Below, one piece after another: positions 7,976-9,244 of a stretch of DNA of 9,244 nucleotides (within the stretch, counting starts at the first letter, position 1; every line of letters starts with the position of its first letter). This DNA comes from an uncultured Eubacterium sp. GTDB taxonomy: Bacteria > Bacillota > Clostridia > Oscillospirales > Acutalibacteraceae. The DNA lies in NCBI GenBank assembly GCA_945979635.1, contig CAMFPZ010000021.1, forward strand, positions 1 through 9,244, in the 5' to 3' direction. The notes under the pieces were generated by a model, which saw only the letters and a program-made list of their open reading frames with translations, ran no database searches and was not told the origin of the DNA. Made by a program: the position numbers and the translations under genes.

Positions 7976-9181
7976 TCATTCCTCCATATTCATATATTCA
8001 CTATTCCATACAACCGCGGTTTTCAGCGGTGCCGATTTGGAATAAATCTTATTCTCATACGCGTCTATCGGATCAGCTACAAATTCTTGCTTATCAATAA
8101 GCTCAACAAGCCTGTCAAATTTGCTCTCGCATAGAAGCTCAATAGCCGTTTCCATATGCTTTTGTGTAAAATTAATTGAGGCAAAAATAACCTGATTTTT
8201 AAATCCAAACGGCATTGTATTATAGGTTACTTTCGGTCCGAGCGAAAAGCTGTTATAAATTCCGTTGCAGCCGAGAACACCCTGCTCAAATGCAATTCTA
8301 TGTTCAATATCGGTACCACTCGTTCCGACAAAAACAGTGGCAGTACCGCCTATTTTTTCGATTATAGCTTTTGATGTTTGTTCCTCATTCATACCTGAGG
8401 TTGAAAGATAATCACAGGAAAGCTCTTTCTTTACAAATTGTGCTTTTTTTGTATTCTCTTCACTTCTTGCAACAAAAAGAATTTTGGCATTCTTTTGGTT
8501 TCGTCTGATTTGGTCGCCAATGAAAAGTCCCGTCGTACCCAAGCCGAAGATAACAACTCTATCAAATGTGGCTTCAACCGCATATTTTCTTGCAGTCGTT
8601 TCGTCGCATTTTCTCTTTGCTAATTCAACTCTAAAGTTCTGTGCCTCACCGATATCGCACATACGCTCATACTGAAATACAGCACAGGCGTAAGGATCGG
8701 AGAACACCAGCTTTTTTGCCAGCGACAAGGGAAGCCTTGTAAGACTTTCATATTTCTTTGGCAAATGCAAGAGCATATCGGGATTGAAATAGCCCTTATC
8801 ACAGAAAATTCCGTCAGCCCCGTCACACCCGTACTCAAAATATGTTTCATCCTCTGTGAAGCGAGTCGGGTCGTAGCTGTCTCCTCCGCGAATAAGAACA
8901 ATGGCAAAACGGTTTTCACTCGGAACCCAAACTACTCCCTCATGGCCGTTTATAAGTCTCGTTTGTCCCTGCGGAAATTTCTTGTCAAGAAGACCCTGTC
9001 TTCCCATTTTCATAAGCTCAAAATCCGTACCGCAAAAGCCACAGAACACAGGGAGAGCCTCTATTCCATCCTTGCATTCTTCACCGCGAAGTCTGGGACG
9101 AGGCGGATTGATAATGTTTATTTCGCCGTAGCGTAACGGCGTATTTTCATCGTTTACAAAATAAGTTGCATTTGTGTTCAT
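7976..9181 (-). CDS. Glucose-dehydrogenase-like medium-chain dehydrogenase, probable aldose 1-dehydrogenase
   Basis: This 401-residue protein is a divergent medium-chain dehydrogenase, first gene of the operon as far as the window shows. A catalytic-zinc region is recognisable (CGFCGTD with C50; NGHEG with H80-E81; SDPYACA with D162 where other members have Glu-Pro). The usual four-cysteine structural zinc loop is absent: the lobe at about 100-130 has only C119 and C127 within FEYGCDGADGIFC. The nucleotide motif is GLGTTG (213-218), after strand DRVVIF. The C-terminal segment FKNQVIFASINFTQKHMETA (327-346) resembles the Glu_dehyd_C region of archaeal-type glucose dehydrogenases, where an N-K-V-x-x-G-S-V-N pattern sits near the cofactor. 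Those enzymes oxidise aldoses at C1 to lactones, matching the lactonase at the operon end. The substrate, perhaps L-galactose, is inferred. The ATG at 9181 has GGGAG 6 nt upstream. Family is secure, function moderate. Confidence 0.8.
   Translation of the reverse strand: MNTNATYFVNDENTPLRYGEINIINPPRPRLRGEECKDGIEALPVFCGFCGTDFELMKMGRQGLLDKKFPQGQTRLINGHEGVVWVPSENRFAIVLIRGGDSYDPTRFTEDETYFEYGCDGADGIFCDKGYFNPDMLLHLPKKYESLTRLPLSLAKKLVFSDPYACAVFQYERMCDIGEAQNFRVELAKRKCDETTARKYAVEATFDRVVIFGLGTTGLFIGDQIRRNQKNAKILFVARSEENTKKAQFVKKELSCDYLSTSGMNEEQTSKAIIEKIGGTATVFVGTSGTDIEHRIAFEQGVLGCNGIYNSFSLGPKVTYNTMPFGFKNQVIFASINFTQKHMETAIELLCESKFDRLVELIDKQEFVADPIDAYENKIYSKSAPLKTAVVWNSEYMNMEE
7981..7985 (-). promoter_or_regulatory. 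Ribosome binding site inside the end of the upstream gene
   Basis: On the minus strand GGAGG lies within the last codons of the glucose-dehydrogenase-like gene, and the ATG at 7974 follows after 6 nt. With the upstream TGA between them, ribosomes finishing one gene can restart directly on the next. This fixes the start of the second dehydrogenase. Confidence 0.7.
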
Positions 9182-9244
9182 AATACACTCCCGTTTTTAT
9201 TGACAGAGCAAGTAATAAAATATAGAATAATAACAGAGTAATTG
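9182..9244 (-). other. Operon leader with ribosome binding site and an imperfect 11-nt direct repeat
   Basis: The 63 nt before the first dehydrogenase are AT-rich and non-coding as far as visible. GGGAG (9192-9188) is a good ribosome binding site. Two copies of an 11-nt element (TTACTCTGTTA at 9241-9231 and TTGCTCTGTCA at 9211-9201 on the minus strand, 9 of 11 identical) start exactly 30 nt apart. A TATATT at 9224-9219 could be a -10 box, but its -35 box would fall at or beyond the window edge, so no promoter can be confirmed. The operon may begin here or continue upstream. Confidence 0.4.

Noticed and set aside
7327..8100. Plus-strand 257-residue open frame
   Set aside because: It lies antisense across two confident dehydrogenase genes, its protein is low-complexity and resembles no family, and no ribosome binding site stands out; it is a shadow of the minus-strand codons.
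1..9244. tRNA, rRNA, riboswitch, CRISPR, insertion sequence or phage features
   Set aside because: The window is almost entirely coding on the minus strand; the two gaps (3289-3417 and 9182-9244) are too short and show none of the expected structures or repeats.

Overview
The window is a dense, moderately AT-rich bacterial segment in which every gene I can support lies on the minus strand. Strong GGAGG-type Shine-Dalgarno sites, very short or overlapping gene junctions and a consensus sigma-A-type promoter suggest a low-to-moderate GC Firmicute, probably a gut-type member of the Clostridia. That assignment is an inference from style and protein sequence, not from a marker gene.

Read in the direction of transcription (high to low coordinates) there are two transcription units. 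The first (9181 to 3418) is a five-gene sugar-acid catabolic operon: a glucose-dehydrogenase-like medium-chain dehydrogenase (7976-9181), a second zinc medium-chain dehydrogenase resembling L-galactonate/L-idonate-type 5-dehydrogenases (6955-7974), tagaturonate reductase UxaB (5630-6952), altronate dehydratase UxaA (4284-5645) and a fuconolactonase-like amidohydrolase (3418-4287). Junctions are +1 nt, +2 nt, a 16-nt overlap and a 4-nt overlap, each with a good ribosome binding site inside the upstream gene, so the five genes are almost certainly co-transcribed. A perfect 11-bp hairpin with a short T tract at 3351-3383 ends the unit.

The second unit starts at a near-consensus promoter (TTGATA-17-TATAAT, 3313-3341) packed between that terminator and uvrB. 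It contains uvrB (1324-3279) and, through an ATGA overlap, a MATE-family efflux transporter whose last residues lie beyond the left edge (1-1327).

The main idea is that the five-gene operon encodes a complete route from a free aldose to 2-keto-3-deoxy-D-gluconate (KDG). The proposed steps are aldose to aldonolactone (first dehydrogenase), lactone to aldonate (amidohydrolase), aldonate to D-tagaturonate (second dehydrogenase), tagaturonate to D-altronate (UxaB) and altronate to KDG (UxaA). The only common sugar that fits all five steps is L-galactose. A comparable L-galactose to tagaturonate route is known from Bacteroides, but its first enzyme is an aldo-keto reductase. Here a medium-chain dehydrogenase with a degenerate structural-zinc lobe would take that step. 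KDG kinase, KDPG aldolase, a transporter, a regulator and the uronate isomerase UxaC are not in the window.
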